Below are positions 44,125 through 56,803 of a stretch of DNA of 64,000 nucleotides, in pieces. The notes below the pieces were generated by a model. It saw only the letters and a list, made by a program, of their open reading frames with translations. It was not told the DNA's origin and did not search any database. The position numbers and the translations under genes were made by a program. Numbering within the stretch: position 1 is the stretch's first letter; every line of letters begins with the position of its first letter. The DNA is from Lomentospora prolificans (Eukaryota; Ascomycota; Sordariomycetes; Microascales; Microascaceae): NCBI GenBank assembly GCA_029532625.1, contig JARFXM010000006.1, positions 62,001 through 126,000 of the forward strand, written 5' to 3'.

Positions 44125-44980
44125 TCGTGTTTTGTTATTTCTTTGGTTGCATTTCTGTTTTCTTTTTCACTCCTGGTTTCTCTCTTTTGTTTTTCCTTTG
44201 GCTGTTTTATTATTAGACTGTTCGATGGAATCCAAATCGATAGACTTTACAGACCTTCACTAATTATAATATTACTTCCCATTGTTCCACTCTTGCGGCC
44301 AGATCAAAAAGTCATTAGTGCCTTGAACGTTTGAGCTCAGCTTGGTTTGAGAAGTTAATCCGTATGCGAGTAGCGTTGTCATTAATGCTCCGAGAAATCC
44401 GCGGCTCCTGGCGGCTCGTAGTCAACTGCAGTTGACCATTCGCCAGCGACTTGCCCTTCCGAATATTATTAGGCGATGCTACGACGCTCAAGGCCACAAG
44501 CGGCCACGGGAGGTTCCCCATGGAAATGTGTGTGTGTGCATCATTACAATTCAAACCAACATCAACCATAATTTTCCAGAAGTTTGTTCGTACTATCAAA
44601 TTGTTTGAAGTTGTCACTGAGAAGAATGACCTCTGCTATCTTAGCATTCTAGGCTATACAAACCCATTAGGACTAATGATGCAGGCTCGCTTGCTTCCTA
44701 CACTGTTTCCTTACCCTACAAAGAGTCTGCCGTATAGAAGGTGGAGTTGCACACAAACAGCTAATAAGTAGAAGTTGTCGGCAAGGAAGCGATTTGCTTG
44801 CCCTCCAAGCCCCTTCTGTCTCATCCCGGCTCTCTAAGGCCCTAAACTATTACCTCGACTAACTCGGCAAAACGCGCGCATGTAGAACGGGCGCATTTTC
44901 GACAATGCTTTGCTGCTCGTGTGGCATAATGGTATTATCAAGCGCGCTCTTTTCATACCGAACAGAGTGTCGCAAGCCGG
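44125..44980. other. Intergenic
   Basis: 3' region of the NmrA-like gene (T-rich) and sequence without recognisable features. Confidence 0.4.
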
Positions 44981-46424
44981 CTAGACAGCTTCTTGGGTCT
45001 CTGTACGAGCCACTTCCAGTGCGCAACCGTCGGCCTCCCACTCTCGAAGCTCTGTGGTGGGAGCCTGCATCCATACATCCCATTCGCAGATGAGTTTCGC
45101 TACGGAGTCATTCAACGCATCTGTGGCGTTGGACTTGGCAATACCACCTAGATCAGCGGCGTGTCGCACTGCTTCGACAAGGATGGCTTCCGTCTATAGG
45201 ACCATGGTACTGACGCGTTCTCTAAACCCTGTGGCGATCGCCAACGCCTCCTCGTTGGTTTGCTCTACTTTTGGACTTTTCGCGCGCGGTTGGCGCAAGC
45301 GTCGTAGTCCAGGGCCCGTTTCTGCAGTGTCGGTCCACCGCCGGCCCACCACCCGGCGGAATACGTATTATTATGGTCCACCATCTGAGTCAACGCTCAT
45401 GAGCATGGTGCGCCGGAGCACTGTAATAATCCAGGGCAGCTGCGCTTTGGTGGTTGTGTCGAAGTGCAAGACGTCAGGCCCGTAGAGATCCTTCGCAACC
45501 CAGTCTTTTTTTCAATAAAGTCCTTGAGATGCAGCTCCAAGTCGTTAGCGAGTTCTTTTATGACGGGTTGGAGATAGTCCCATCCTTTTTTGAGGATATC
45601 AAGGGAGCCATCCTGGATCAAGATATTAGTACTTTGTAAACTCGTTTAATACCCGGCGGGCAAAACCCTGCTGTCCCATGTAGAGCCGGACTCGCTTTTG
45701 AGTAAGGTGTTGAACCTGTGGCCATGGCGGATAAAGGCGAGGCACGTGTGGTTCAGGTCGGCATGTAAGTACCTGTTCCATATCGCGATACGCAGATCCG
45801 GATGTGGCCCTAAATATGGTGTGATACTCCTCGACCGAGCGAACTACGACAAGAAAGACTTCCAGGTCAGAAGCGGGGACCGGAAGGACCATCATGGTAA
45901 TGAGAGGGAACAATAGTAATGTACCATACTTCCAGCGCGTGCGCACATCGGGGCGATGGGGAAATCCAATGAGTATCTCCGCACAGTTTGTAGATGATAG
46001 CGAGGATGCCATTCAATTGCTGGGAAAAAGACGGCGCGCGTAAGCTCGAAGAGGCCAAGGGAGACAATTGGACGTGATGGTCTGCGCCGAAGCTGATTGA
46101 ATCGACGACAAGTGTGGAAGTGGATCCAGGGCTGTGGCTCGTAACGGAATGGACTAATATCGAGGGGCTTGAGGAGCTTCGTCGTCAGAGCTTGAGTCGT
46201 CCCGACAGGAACCAGAATCGGGGTTAACTGACCTAGGATGCCCATGAGAGGAAGGCGTTTGCGGGTGAAGAGGCGCTATTACTTTGGGGGGATTGGGCTG
46301 AAGATTGTTCCTTGTAAAAGGCGTATATGTGTTGGTATATCTCTCGCTCAAGGAGGTTAAGATCGAAAGAGTCGCACAGAGGCGAATCGATGCTGGATTC
46401 GGCGACGTAGGGAGATGAAGTCAT
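44981..46424 (-). pseudogene. Decayed multi-exon gene, family unknown
   Basis: Protein-like blocks continue for over 400 codons. They run from a start at 46424 (FDLNLLEREIYQHIYAFYKE) through ILIGFPHRPDVRTRWKY, FLVVVRSVEEYHTIFRA, HADLNHTCLAFIRHGHRFNT, GWDYLQPVIKELANDLELH, KDLYGPDVLHFDTTTKAQL and ITVLRRTMLMSVDSDGGP, to ILVEAVRHAADLGGIAKSN, ending in TAG at 44981-44983. Lesions include a one-base gain after SAYRDMEQ, a one-base loss in an A run near 45511-45517, tandem TAA TAA after SDGGP and a TAG before TEAILVEA. One true intron is likely, because GTATTA...TACTAAT...CAG joins the halves. The three terminal stops are each one C-to-T step from CAA or CAG. I do not recognise the family. Confidence 0.5.
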
Positions 46425-47504
46425 TAGTAATTACGAGAGGCTTGCAAGTTGCGTTGATCACGACCAGTTGTCGCTGTTGCTTTAGAGAAACGAAGATACG
46501 AGTGGAAAAGCGAGGTCACCACATTGAAATCTCGCTATATTCTTAATGGGTGGGATCTTGTTTGTTTTGGGATACAGCTGGTTTTCAAGCTGTGATGAAA
46601 AGACAAGCTGATATTCCTGTCTGGGTCAGGGTATGTTGGCGAGCATTGTCGTTCATTTGCTGTGTTAAACCCACCGTTCTCGATGCCCTATTACCTGGGG
46701 AAGGGAACGCACAAGATATTACACTTTTTGGACATATTCTATAGTTTTCTTTGGTATCGGTTTCTGGGCCCCAACACATGAAAGAGGTCCTCCAGATTTC
46801 TTGTTAGATGGATGCATCGATCCTCCTTTGGAGACGTGCACCCGTTTGTTCCGTGCCACGAAATGGTTCCTCCCCATCTTCCAAGGTTTCGCGTAGCATC
46901 GCGCGACACAAAACAAGAAAGAATATATATACATCATCGCTTGGAATACTTATTTCCAATTCCGGGCGGGTTTTCACCTTGAGGCTCAGCAAAGATGGCG
47001 GCGCGCACCAGCCACAGGCATCGACTCACACCAACTTCTCCACACACTCTGTTCCCAAAACGGTGTTATGTGCCGCTCTGCGATGTTTCGGTCGGTGTGA
47101 TTGGGCAGGAGTGATGCTTCTGACCTCAGCGTCCTCATCCGAGCCGCATTTTGAGTTGATGCCAAGGCGTTGAAGGATTCTCAACCCCTGGACTGCACCG
47201 CCCCCTCCACTGGGCTTCTGTTTTCTGAGGGCAACATGGCAGTTGTTGGGATGAAATCCAAATATTACAATGATGTTCAATCCGTTCTTAATACCCTCTA
47301 TCCTCGTCAGGTCCATGGACGATTGCGACTTTTTCACAAGAATTGGTAGTCTCCTTTCACCTAGCAGCACGCACGCCGCACGTGGTCCTACACTTCAGCT
47401 TCTAATAATATCATTCATCTTCAAGACACTCTAGTGTTTGAGTTGAAAACTGCACGTCCCAATCGAGATTACCGAATAAGACATTGACCAACCAACCGGA
47501 GAAT
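46425..47504. other. Intergenic, upstream of a Zn2Cys6 gene
   Basis: No gene was recognised in 1.1 kb. Confidence 0.4.
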
Positions 47505-49254
47505 ATGCCCGGTGTACCCTCGGGTCGCGGCTGCGACGCCTGCCGCAAGCAGAAGAAAAAGGTTCGATCCGGCGCTCTCCCGCCTGCCCCCGCTTCCCCA
47601 ACCAAAATCGACCTAACCCCGAAATGCCGGCTAAACGGAGGGCCAACCCTCGTTAACCGCTCATGCCCGGCTCTCTAGTGCGATCAGGCCAAGCCGGCAT
47701 GCGCAAGGTGCACTCGCCTGCAGATCCCCTGTATCGGCGCAGGCCAGCGACGCTTCAAGTTTAAGCAGGAACACCCGGGCGTTCCGGGAGCGGTATTATA
47801 TGCCCAGGGCCAGAAACGGTCTTCATCCAGCGCCGTGGCGGCCGCCCCCACCTCCTCAACCTTTCAGGCGGTGCCGGGAAACGACCTCACGTTACGTGCG
47901 GGGAGCTTCGTCGCACTGCTCGATGTAACCGATCTGCGATACGACCTGAGTAGCTATGGTGGGTTTCTCAAGGAGATCCCGAAACGCATGGGCACCAACA
48001 TGGCACTGGACGCGTCTGTTGGCGCCATCACGATCGCCTTTTCGTCCGTCTATACGAAGCAGGTGGCGCCTGTGGCTCTCGAGGCGTACGTCAACGCTTT
48101 GAAATGCCTCAGAGTGACGCTAGCCAATTCGGAAAAGGCAAAGACGCCCGAGACACTGTGCGCCATCTATCTGATTATGCTCTGCCAGGTAAGTCGTAGC
48201 CTCGCACACACTTGCCCCTTGTTAAGATATTAATTCGCTGTTAACTCTTTCGCTTAAAAAGAGTTGGTTGGGTCGGACAGACGACCAGCACGTGAGCCAC
48301 GGTGAAGTCATTACGCATATTCTTGACTGCATTGCGAACCAAGGGTGGAGAGGCCGTTTCGAGACCGAAATGTTTTTTACCCTTTGCTTGGCGGTGGTAA
48401 GGAAGCCCTGTCTTTGCTGGCGATTTTCGTCTGATATTCGAGCCACTTGTCGTTAACAATAGCGTGTATGCGTAACAATACAGGCACCCGAGAGCATCTA
48501 CAACCCCAGGATCAAGCTCGGACCCTGGTTCCGTAAGATCGTAGAGAGCTGCGCGCCAGTCGAGACAACGAGTCTCCGCGCAGGCGGTCCTGGCCCTGCC
48601 CTCACCATCCTCACAATCGCCAGGCTAGTCGAGTTCGTACGGGACCCCAACTTGGACTTCTCCGACATACGAATCGCCTACGACGGGCTCCTAATGGAAA
48701 CCGAGCAGGCGCGTCAGACCGTCGCCAAGATTGGGGACCCGCCTTCCTCACCGTCGAGTCCCGGCACGAGTCCCAGCAGCAGCCCCCCCAGCGGTGGCGG
48801 CGGCGCGACGCAGTTCGATTCCAAAATCCACGTCCGGTGCCAGGCCCAGTTCGGCATCCTCATGTCCATGTGCGTCCTCGTGAACAGCATCCTCTGCGCA
48901 GTGCTACCTACGCTGGATGGCATCGAGTCGGCGACCCGGGTGGCGAGCTTTCCCGACGAGCTCGTGGCGTTGAGTGCCAAGACGCAGATCTACAGGCCGC
49001 TGGGCGCGTCGTTTATGCCCGTGTGCCTTCTCATGGCGTCCGTGGGCATCGAGGATCCGGTGCAGCTGGAGAAGATCATGGCGTGTCTGCTGGAGTTCGA
49101 GTCGGATATGCTGCAGTTGCGGTGGACGCTGTGGGCCGCGGAACTCAGGAGTAGGTTTCAGGCCATGCGGGCGACCATGTCGCTCATACGGTTGGAGAAG
49201 GAGTTTATGGATAGCACGGTTGGAGCGCTGACGATGGGATCTAATCTCATTTAG
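47505..49254 (+). CDS. Zn2Cys6 transcription factor
   Basis: 490 residues in four exons: 47505-47561, 47679-48188, 48262-48396 and 48484-49254. The start is the ATG at 47505, just before the zinc cluster; the in-frame codon at 47484 is TTG. The cluster uses Cys10, 13, 20, 27, 30 and 37, and the first intron falls after Lys19 inside it, a frequent intron position in this family. The following basic tract (RRFKFKQEHP) fits the linker. The C-terminal part has the fungal regulatory region with a Ser/Pro/Gly-rich insert (SSPSSPGTSPSSSPPSGGGG). It lies 2.6 kb from the CYP53 gene on the same strand and could control it, but no direct evidence exists. Confidence 0.9.
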
Positions 49255-51853
49255 AGAAACGTGGCGTGCGGTAGGTGAACTGGCGCAATACTGGCGGCCG
49301 GTATTTCAGCTCGACGGATACGTGAAACAAAGGACCGTTGAATGGACAGGTAATAATAGATTCGGGATGCATAGAAATGGCACCGTCGAATAGAGCTCTC
49401 ATTGAAGATATACAATACACTATATCAGCAATAACGATGAAACCGTTTGTCCAACCTTTCCTTGTCTTCGAAGCTGGCCTAATCATGACAATAACGAGCG
49501 AGGATTTCTTAGCTATCCCATCCTCGCAAAGTTAATACTGTTCGTTATGGGGTTACCTAAGTTTACTAAAGTAACGGCTACTATTGCTACAACTGCCGCC
49601 TCCTTGAACGTGGTCAGGCTCGATTGGGGTGTCCGATTCGGCGTGCATGTCGCGGCAAGCCTGGACGCAGAACGAGGAATTCTTCAGATGCAAAGTGATT
49701 GGGGAGGTAACAACAGCTGGTTTGTAAATACCTCGTGTGTAAAATATAACGAGTTTGAACCAGTATTATAATATTAGATTCAACAATGTTGTCCCACTTA
49801 TCGCTGATGTCCCCGAAATGAGACAACTTCCCAACCCGTTCATGCGTGTCCTCTAGAGCGGTATTCTTTTTGGCTATTAGTTCAAGAAGGACTTCATATC
49901 TTGAAATATCCTTTTGCAAAAGATACCGCAAGACAACACCACTAGGGAGGAGTTTTGCCCGTATATATAAACGTCTTTGGCCGGTCGACGAAGGACTTGC
50001 TGGCCCCGAAAGCATCAAGAGGAATTCGAGCGTGCCAGAGCGACATGACTTTGCCTCAACCCCCGACTAGCCTGGCGTCTGCCATCCATCATCCCAAGTT
50101 CTGAAGCAAAGGGGCGTTCAAGTTTGCATTGTGCTTGAGCATAGTAGTTTGATCCACCGTGGCTAGCCTGTATTAATTCTTGCCAATCTGAAAAAAAAAA
50201 GAAAGTTGTCATGCTCGTCACGCACGCCACTGGAAATGCATCGACCTGAGCGCTTAATAAATCCCTGAGTGTTTGGCAAGCTATTTTTGGGCAATAGTCT
50301 CATGCTTCATGTACGAATTTCTAATTCTTGTTCATCACTGCATCTCTCGTCTATGGGTGCTTACAAGGTCGGTTGTGGAGGGGATGCAAGCGTAGGCGCC
50401 TGGCAGATGTGGATTAAACCAGCAGCTGGCGGCGTTCTCGCTCTTTGTGAAACGGCCAGCAAGAAAGAAGGGGGAAAAGATAGAGGGTAGGAAAAGTGGA
50501 GGACCAGGGGATCAAAAATACGAGAGGCAAGACACTAGCTGCACGGCGCGGCGAGTGTGCACAACCATAGGCACGAACTGTCAATTTTCCTGCAAAGCTG
50601 CACAAGACTCTGGCCCGGGTAGTTCCCGAACGCTGGCGTCACGACAGCCAGGATTACCGGCGTGTGCCACCGCTGCTTCCGAATCTTATGCTGGCTTGGC
50701 CTTGCCATTTCCGGCAGCTTCCACCCGGACAGATGTCATCTCAACTAATCCACACCAGACAGAATACTGATTAATCATAAAATCTCGCGGCAGCGCTCCG
50801 AGAATACAAGCAAGAAAATAAATTCACCTAAGCTGTGAAAGCCATGCACGTACGAGGCGACGGTGAAAGCTGGAACCGCTTTGCTGTGTGTGTCTAATAG
50901 TAGTTATCGCGTGGCTGGCCAAATGCCTATACTGCCTTTGGGAATCTGGAGCCCTCGCAAGCGTCAATTCCTCATTCGCAATATGTGTATGCCACTGGTT
51001 GGAGATGCCAGCCACATGCCGGGTTTGTGCCGAGGGTTTCTTTTTGTCGCAAGCGGGGGCCTGGTAGATCAAGATCCTGAATTTTCCCTCCTCGCCCAAG
51101 ACCAAAATCCCCGCTCGAGATATGGAGCCTTGCTCTCCTCACAGGTCGGACATCCCTCGGGGAGAAGGGTTAGGCTCTTGCCCTACGAGTCGTTTTCTCT
51201 TTGTGAGGGCGCTCGAGATCCACGGCTCACTCCCGGCTGGCATCCGAGCTAGCCGTCCAAGGCCTGTGTGGATACGCTTTGGGGGAACTCTGGGGGACTA
51301 ACAGGACCCATGCGGTCCTTGATCAACGTCCCGACACTACCCCGAGCCAACCGTAGAACGTTACAAAGCGCAGATTGTGGGGGAGCTGCCCCTAATACAC
51401 CAAGCCCCAGTAGGATGGAGGGTACTTGACTTGCCGACTTTGCAAGCCGCCTCGGCGCTGGCCATGCTCTCAAGGTATCGCACAGTACAAACTTATAATG
51501 TGAATGACAAGGAGAGCTTGATATCATCCCTGGGGAGCGCCTGCGGGGTGCGTTAGCGCCACCCTAAATCTCCAATCCCGGAGTCGTGTGCAGGTCGGAG
51601 GCGTAAAAGCCTCGCACACCATGAGCCCGGGGTCCCCAAAGTTCCCCGTTCGCCAGCTTGGGGAGAAATCGGCCAGGAAATATTTAAACTCTCTCCCAGC
51701 CCACGATCCGACAACACTCAAACCAGTCCTCTCGCATCTGGTGTGCAGCGTCTTGCCCTGTTATCCTCTGCTCCTCGTATTCCACCCAGCTATTCTTTTC
51801 TTTTTTCACAGGAAGACTATTACAGTGGACGGCAGAACACAAACGCCCCAGCC
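49255..51853. other. 2.6-kb stretch without a supportable gene
   Basis: A minus-strand open frame at 49614-50018 (RAKLLPSGVVLRYLLQKDIS, then RYEVLLELIAKKNTALEDT) looks partly protein-like but has no known domain or splice sites, and may be a gene fragment. The final 200 bases contain ATATTTAAA (near 51680) and a CT-rich leader that suit the CYP53 promoter. Confidence 0.35.
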
Positions 51854-53592
51854 ATGGCCATCGCCTCTCTGCTTACGTCCGAGTGGGCGCCCGTCGCCCT
51901 CGTCGGCGCCTTCGTGGCTTACTACCTCATGCCCTACTTTGTCACCTATAGCAACCTGAGGGACATCCCAGCGCCCTTCCCGGCCCAGTTCACCAACCTA
52001 TGGCTTCTCTCCGTGTGCAGGCGCGGAAAGCGCTACGAGATTGTCGACCAGGTGCACAAGAGGCTCGGCAAGGTTGTCCGCATCGCGCCCAACCACGTCT
52101 CTATCGCTGATGCTGGCGCCATCAACGCCATCTACGGCCACGGCAACGGTTTCCTCAAGTCGTAAGTAACAGATGCTTTCTTTCGCCGCCAATCTCTTGA
52201 GGCAGCACAGTCGAAAGATGAAAGGGAAATAAAAAAGAAAAAAGAAAAAGACTCATCTAACATTTGGCAGTGATTTCTACGACCCCTTCGTCTCTATCCG
52301 CCGCGGTCTCTTCAACACTAGGAACCGAGCTGAGCACACCCGCAAGAGGAAGCTCGTGTCTCACACCTTTGCCCCCAAGTCCGTCCTCGAGTTCGAGCCC
52401 TATATCAAGAACAATCTCGAGCTCTTTGTCAAGCAGTGGGACAAGATCGCCTCCACCCCCCATTCTGACGGTGCCGGTCACCTGGACTGCCTTTCGTGGT
52501 GTAAGAAACCCCCCCCCGCGCCCGCATATGAAGTTACACATCTGATATTCGGATAACCCCCGGCTAACATTTTCGTTTTGGCGAAACCCAACAGTCAACT
52601 TCTTGGCTTTCGACATCATTGCCGATCTTGCCTTTGGAAAGCCCTTTGGCATGCTCACCACCGGCGCTGACATTGCAGAGGTCAAGACCCGCCCCGATGC
52701 GCCCGCTATCTACGCGCCCGCCGTCGAGATCATGAACCGCCGCGGTGAAGTCTCCGCCACCCTCGGCTGCCTCCCCGGCCTTAAGCCCTTCGCCAAGTAC
52801 CTCCCCGACCCCTTCTTCACCCAGGGCCTCCAGGCCGTCGAGAACCTCGCCGGTATCGCCATCGCCCGTGTCAGCGAGCGTCTCGAGCGCGGAGCCACCA
52901 CCGACCGAAAGGATCTCCTCGCCCGTCTGATGCAGGGTCGCGACGAAAAGGGCGAACCCCTCGGTCGCGACGAGCTCACCGCCGAGGCCCTGACCCAGCT
53001 CATCGCCGGCAGCGACACCACTTCCAACTCCTCTTGCGCTCTCTTCTACCACGTCGCCCGCACCCCCGGTGTCTTCGAGAAGCTCCGCGCCGAGATCGAT
53101 GAGGTCATGGGCAACGACGAGGAAATCCCCTCCTACGAGGCCATCAAGCACCTCCCTTACCTTGGCTACGTCATCAACGAGACTCTCCGCTACCACTCTC
53201 CCTCTGGCATCGGTCTTCCCCGTGAGGTTCCCCCCAACTCCCGCGGCGTCACCATCCTCGGCCACTACTACGGCCCCGGCACCGTCCTCAGCGTCCCCAC
53301 CTACACCATCCACCACTCCAAGGAGATCTGGGGCGACAACGCCGACGACTTCGTCCCCGAGAGGTGGGAGAGCCTTACCGACACTCAAAAGATCGCCTTC
53401 ATCCCCTTCAGCCACGGTCCCCGTTCCTGCGTCGGCAGGAACCTTGCCGAGATGCAGATGAGGCTGATCGCCGCCACCTGGGTCAAGCGCTACGATGTTT
53501 TCCTCCGACAGGATGTCATGGAGACCCGTGAGGGTTTCTTGAGGAAGCCCTTGGGTCTTGAGGTTGGTATCACTAGGCGCGTCTACGCCTAA
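51854..53592 (+). CDS. bphA: Cytochrome P450 CYP53 family, benzoate 4-monooxygenase
   Basis: 511 residues in three exons: 51854-52161, 52271-52500 and 52595-53592. The N-terminal membrane anchor is PVALVGAFVAYYLMPYFV. Family-specific blocks are NLRDIPAPFPAQFTNLWLL, AIYGHGNGFLKSDFYDPFV, RRGLFNTRNRAEHTRKRK and NRRGEVSATLGC. The I-helix is LIAGSDTTSNSS, the ExxR is ETLRYH, and the haem loop is FSHGPRSCVGRN with Cys458. These agree with characterised fungal benzoate para-hydroxylases, which turn benzoate into 4-hydroxybenzoate in the endoplasmic reticulum with a P450 reductase, feeding the protocatechuate route and removing a toxic plant compound. Codons end very often in C, suggesting strong expression. 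The downstream pathway genes are not in the window. Confidence 0.95.
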
Positions 53593-55288
53593 ACGTAAAC
53601 GTGCGCAAAGTACGTTGGTGATGAGGGCTCTGCCCTGAGATTGGATGAGAATGGAAGGAGAGGAAGGCGGAGGAAAGGAAGAAAAAAAGGTTGTACACTG
53701 TCCTGAGATAGCCCGGGTGCGCCCGCGGATGTGCCATTACCCACTGCGTTGGCTAGTGTCTAGTCTACGCTATGAATTTTTTTTACGCTGCAATATAACG
53801 AAGTTATACGTCCACTTTGCGTTTATCTTGGTCCCTCTAGTCTTCATGTGAAATGGCTGTAATTGTTTCCATCATACGTATGAAATTATAAAATCGAAGA
53901 GATGACTTAACAATAGAACGCGACTTTTCACCTCTATGGAGCCCTCTAAGAATAAGGTCTCCCACATTTCCAGGAACTTGCAGAAGAGCAGAAGCATGGA
54001 CGTGGAGTCTTACCGACTTTACAAGCCGTTACAGGGGTAGACCAGGCTATTTCTCACCCCGCAGACGCTGGTTGCAGCGCACTGTAGTGCTACAATGCAC
54101 CATCATTACCCTTCTGAAGGAGCAAGAGGTGACTTGAGTTGAGTTCGCTAACGCCGAAGTGGCCAGCCTAGATGCGCAGCGCGTTTTGCCCCGCGTTTTG
54201 CCGGGCATAACTCGGGGTATCCAGTGCCATGATTGGCTAGAAATGCTGTCCGTTAGCGTGGCAAGCGTGGGTCGTATCCGAACCTTTGACGGTGTGCGCT
54301 ATCAACCTATCTCCAAATCGCGTTGCGTCCCCAATCAGATTTTGACTGTATCTTGTTACGTTTGAGTTTGGCGGGTTTTGCACAACTGGCCCCGCCCTAA
54401 GGGAACATTTCTTCGGGTTGTGGAGGCGCGCTAATCTGAGGATGACGTCTTGGGTTTGTGTGCCTCCACAAATGGACTAATCCCTTTTGGATCGACGGAT
54501 GCCGACTAGAGGAGCCGAAGGCTGCACCGCTGTCGGATAGTTCCCGGTTGATTCGGGTAGCATCCGAACTGGCCGAAGACACAGTCGGACCTAACTCGCA
54601 ATGCGGTACCTCTCAGCCATGGGAAAAGGGCATCGCAATATTTGTATCTTCTTGAAGTGAGGCTTTCTTGATTACAAGAATGCCTCGGAAGCGAGGTCTA
54701 GCGGCTAAATTATTGCGCTTTTTTCGTTGATCCAGCTTCGGTAGTAGGATGCCCATCTCCATCTCACCCATGCTGCGATGAAGGGCACGCTCCAGTGTCT
54801 AAACGGGCGATGTGCTTACTCCACCCATCCGTGATTTCGCAGAGCGTGGAAATAGCGAGTTCACTCGATGGCGAACGGCGAATGGAGATTTGTCATGCTA
54901 CTTGCATCCAGAATTGATTAAAATGTGTTTGACCTACCGTCTGTTGAGGGATGAGTATGTTCTCCTTAACAATGCTCGATGCGTAGAGGCCAGGCCCGTC
55001 CCACTTGACCGTATCCCCGAGTTCCAACATCGGTTCTCACGCGCATTCGACAGCCGCGCAGGAGTGGTTGAGTAAACTTGCGCCGCTTAAGCTCCTCGCA
55101 TCGTCCACGGTAGAGCTGTGTGCGAACCTTCAGGTATGAGGCCGGCTCTTTAAAGCATAGCTAGTACATCGCAGGCGATTTGCTACGAAGGCGCGCTCTC
55201 CGTATCTATATAAAAAGATGGGAGCTGGCACAAAGCACATTTCCAGAAAACCCAACAAGGTATTGCCCCAGCCATAACCTAAAGCGTT
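53593..55288. other. 1.7-kb stretch without a supportable gene
   Basis: 3' region of CYP53 and then sequence with only short chance frames. Confidence 0.4.
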
Positions 55289-56350
55289 CTACATGCTTGG
55301 TCCCGCGTGTGGCAAAAACGTGCTTGATATAAATCGTAGCAAGTTGTTGGCTCCCAGCGCAGAGGCAGCCCCCTCTGAGCCAAATCGGTCGACCAGGTAG
55401 AGCTGCTCAATGACGAAAAACGCACCGAAACCGATAAAAGTGGTGCTGATGATGGGGACTATCCAGTGTACTTTGTGTAACACAGTCCAACTGTAGACGA
55501 AGAGACCTACGCGTACCATGGGGCTGAAGTAAACCATCAAGATCCATCTTCGCTCTGGCGAAGCCTCCTTCTGGCCGCCTGCCTTTAACTGTGCCCACTT
55601 CTCTGCACGCTCCCCGAGGGCCCCGAAAGCACCCATCGCTGCGACAAGTGCAACCCCGAGGCCCAGGTACACGAGCCCGGACATGGCCGTGCTGAACTTG
55701 TACTGGCCCTCAAAGACTCTCGTAAATATTCTGTAACAGGAGGTACATGAGACCAAATATGAGGGCAGTGTACAGCGACATGACTAGAACAATCGACGAC
55801 CGAAAAAGGAGCTTAGTAGGACGGATCAAGGCGCGGCTAAGATCTGGCGAGGCTTTATAGTATCGTGGGATGCGGCTGGCCGACCGGCACGTGCGGCCTT
55901 TCGTTGTAGCAGGACCTTTGGCTGCGTCTCTGCCAGAGTGATGACGGCCAATGCCCCTGCGGCGCCGCGTAGGATGGCCAGAACCCAAGATGTCCAGCGC
56001 CACCCCTGATACTCGGCGATGAAACCTCCAATAACTGGGCCAAGGACCTAACAGCAGTATTTGAATTAGGATTGAAGAAGGTAAGCGGCAGCCGGAAGCA
56101 CTCAGCTAATCATCAGGGAATGTGACTTAAAGGGCCAGCGAGGGGACCTAGACTGAAGAGAGCCATCACACGTCCCCTTTTGTCCATGGTCGTAATAGCG
56201 GCTATGTTAGTGCCACCTCCGAGAGTCATCGGTGTTCCGCCTGTGCAGCCCGAGAAGATTCTGAACACTAGGAGCTAGGTAAAGTTTTTCTTAGGGCGTT
56301 TCCCACCAGAAAGGCCATGAAGATCAGGTTGGCGATATAGTAGATAGGAG
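55289..56350 (-). pseudogene. Decayed MFS transporter (DHA1 type)
   Basis: Pieces of one 12-helix transporter in three frames: PIYYIANLIFMAFLVGNAL, FRIFSGCTGGTPMTLGGG, MDKRGRVMALFSLGPLAGP, then VLGPVIGGFIAEYQGWRWTS (motif C), SRALIRPTKLLFRSSIVLV, SLYTALIFGLMYLL and, in another frame, FTRVFEGQYKFSTAMSGL through FGSEGAASALGANNLLRF. At least two frameshifts and several stops are needed, and the first helices are missing beyond 56350. The original resembled fungal DHA1 multidrug or polyamine exporters. It is divergent from a dead Zn2Cys6 gene, so exporter and regulator seem to have died together. Confidence 0.85.
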
Positions 56351-56803
56351 GATATGGGCCTACGTGATAAGAGCTTGAATAGCAATAGTAATAATGTACG
56401 CCTATTGCTTATATTGAGGCCAGTTTTGAGGGTTGGTCGGATCGTGAGACCCGACCCAAACGATCTCATCGTCCTTCTTTACTGCTCTAACGCTCTCTTA
56501 TACAACGCCACGCTTGGATTGGCCTGGCTTTATACTGAAGTCGCTTCTAGTATATGTCGAATTAGAATCTTCTGTCTTCGAGGTCTGTAACACTCTGGGT
56601 AGTCTTTGGGCAATTCGCTTGGTTATAGGCTTGATTAGATGAAAGCTCTTTGGGAAGGCGAACAATCCTGGCTTCCTCTGATCGTCCGCGGCCCCACTTA
56701 CGGACTTTGGAGGGAAGATGGGAGTAAACTGTTTCCGATAATATATCATCGAGGCCCCGCTCCTGTAGGGGATAATTAAGGTCGTTGTATTTAGGTAGTT
56801 TTT

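Noticed and set aside
49614..50018. Minus-strand 134-codon frame as a gene
   Set aside because: Only part looks protein-like, there is no domain, no splice sites and no neighbouring exon; kept only as a note in the intergenic entry.
52564..53415. 283-codon minus-strand frame over CYP53 exon 3
   Set aside because: Gly/Asp/Val-rich shadow caused by C-ending codons of the P450; no motif.
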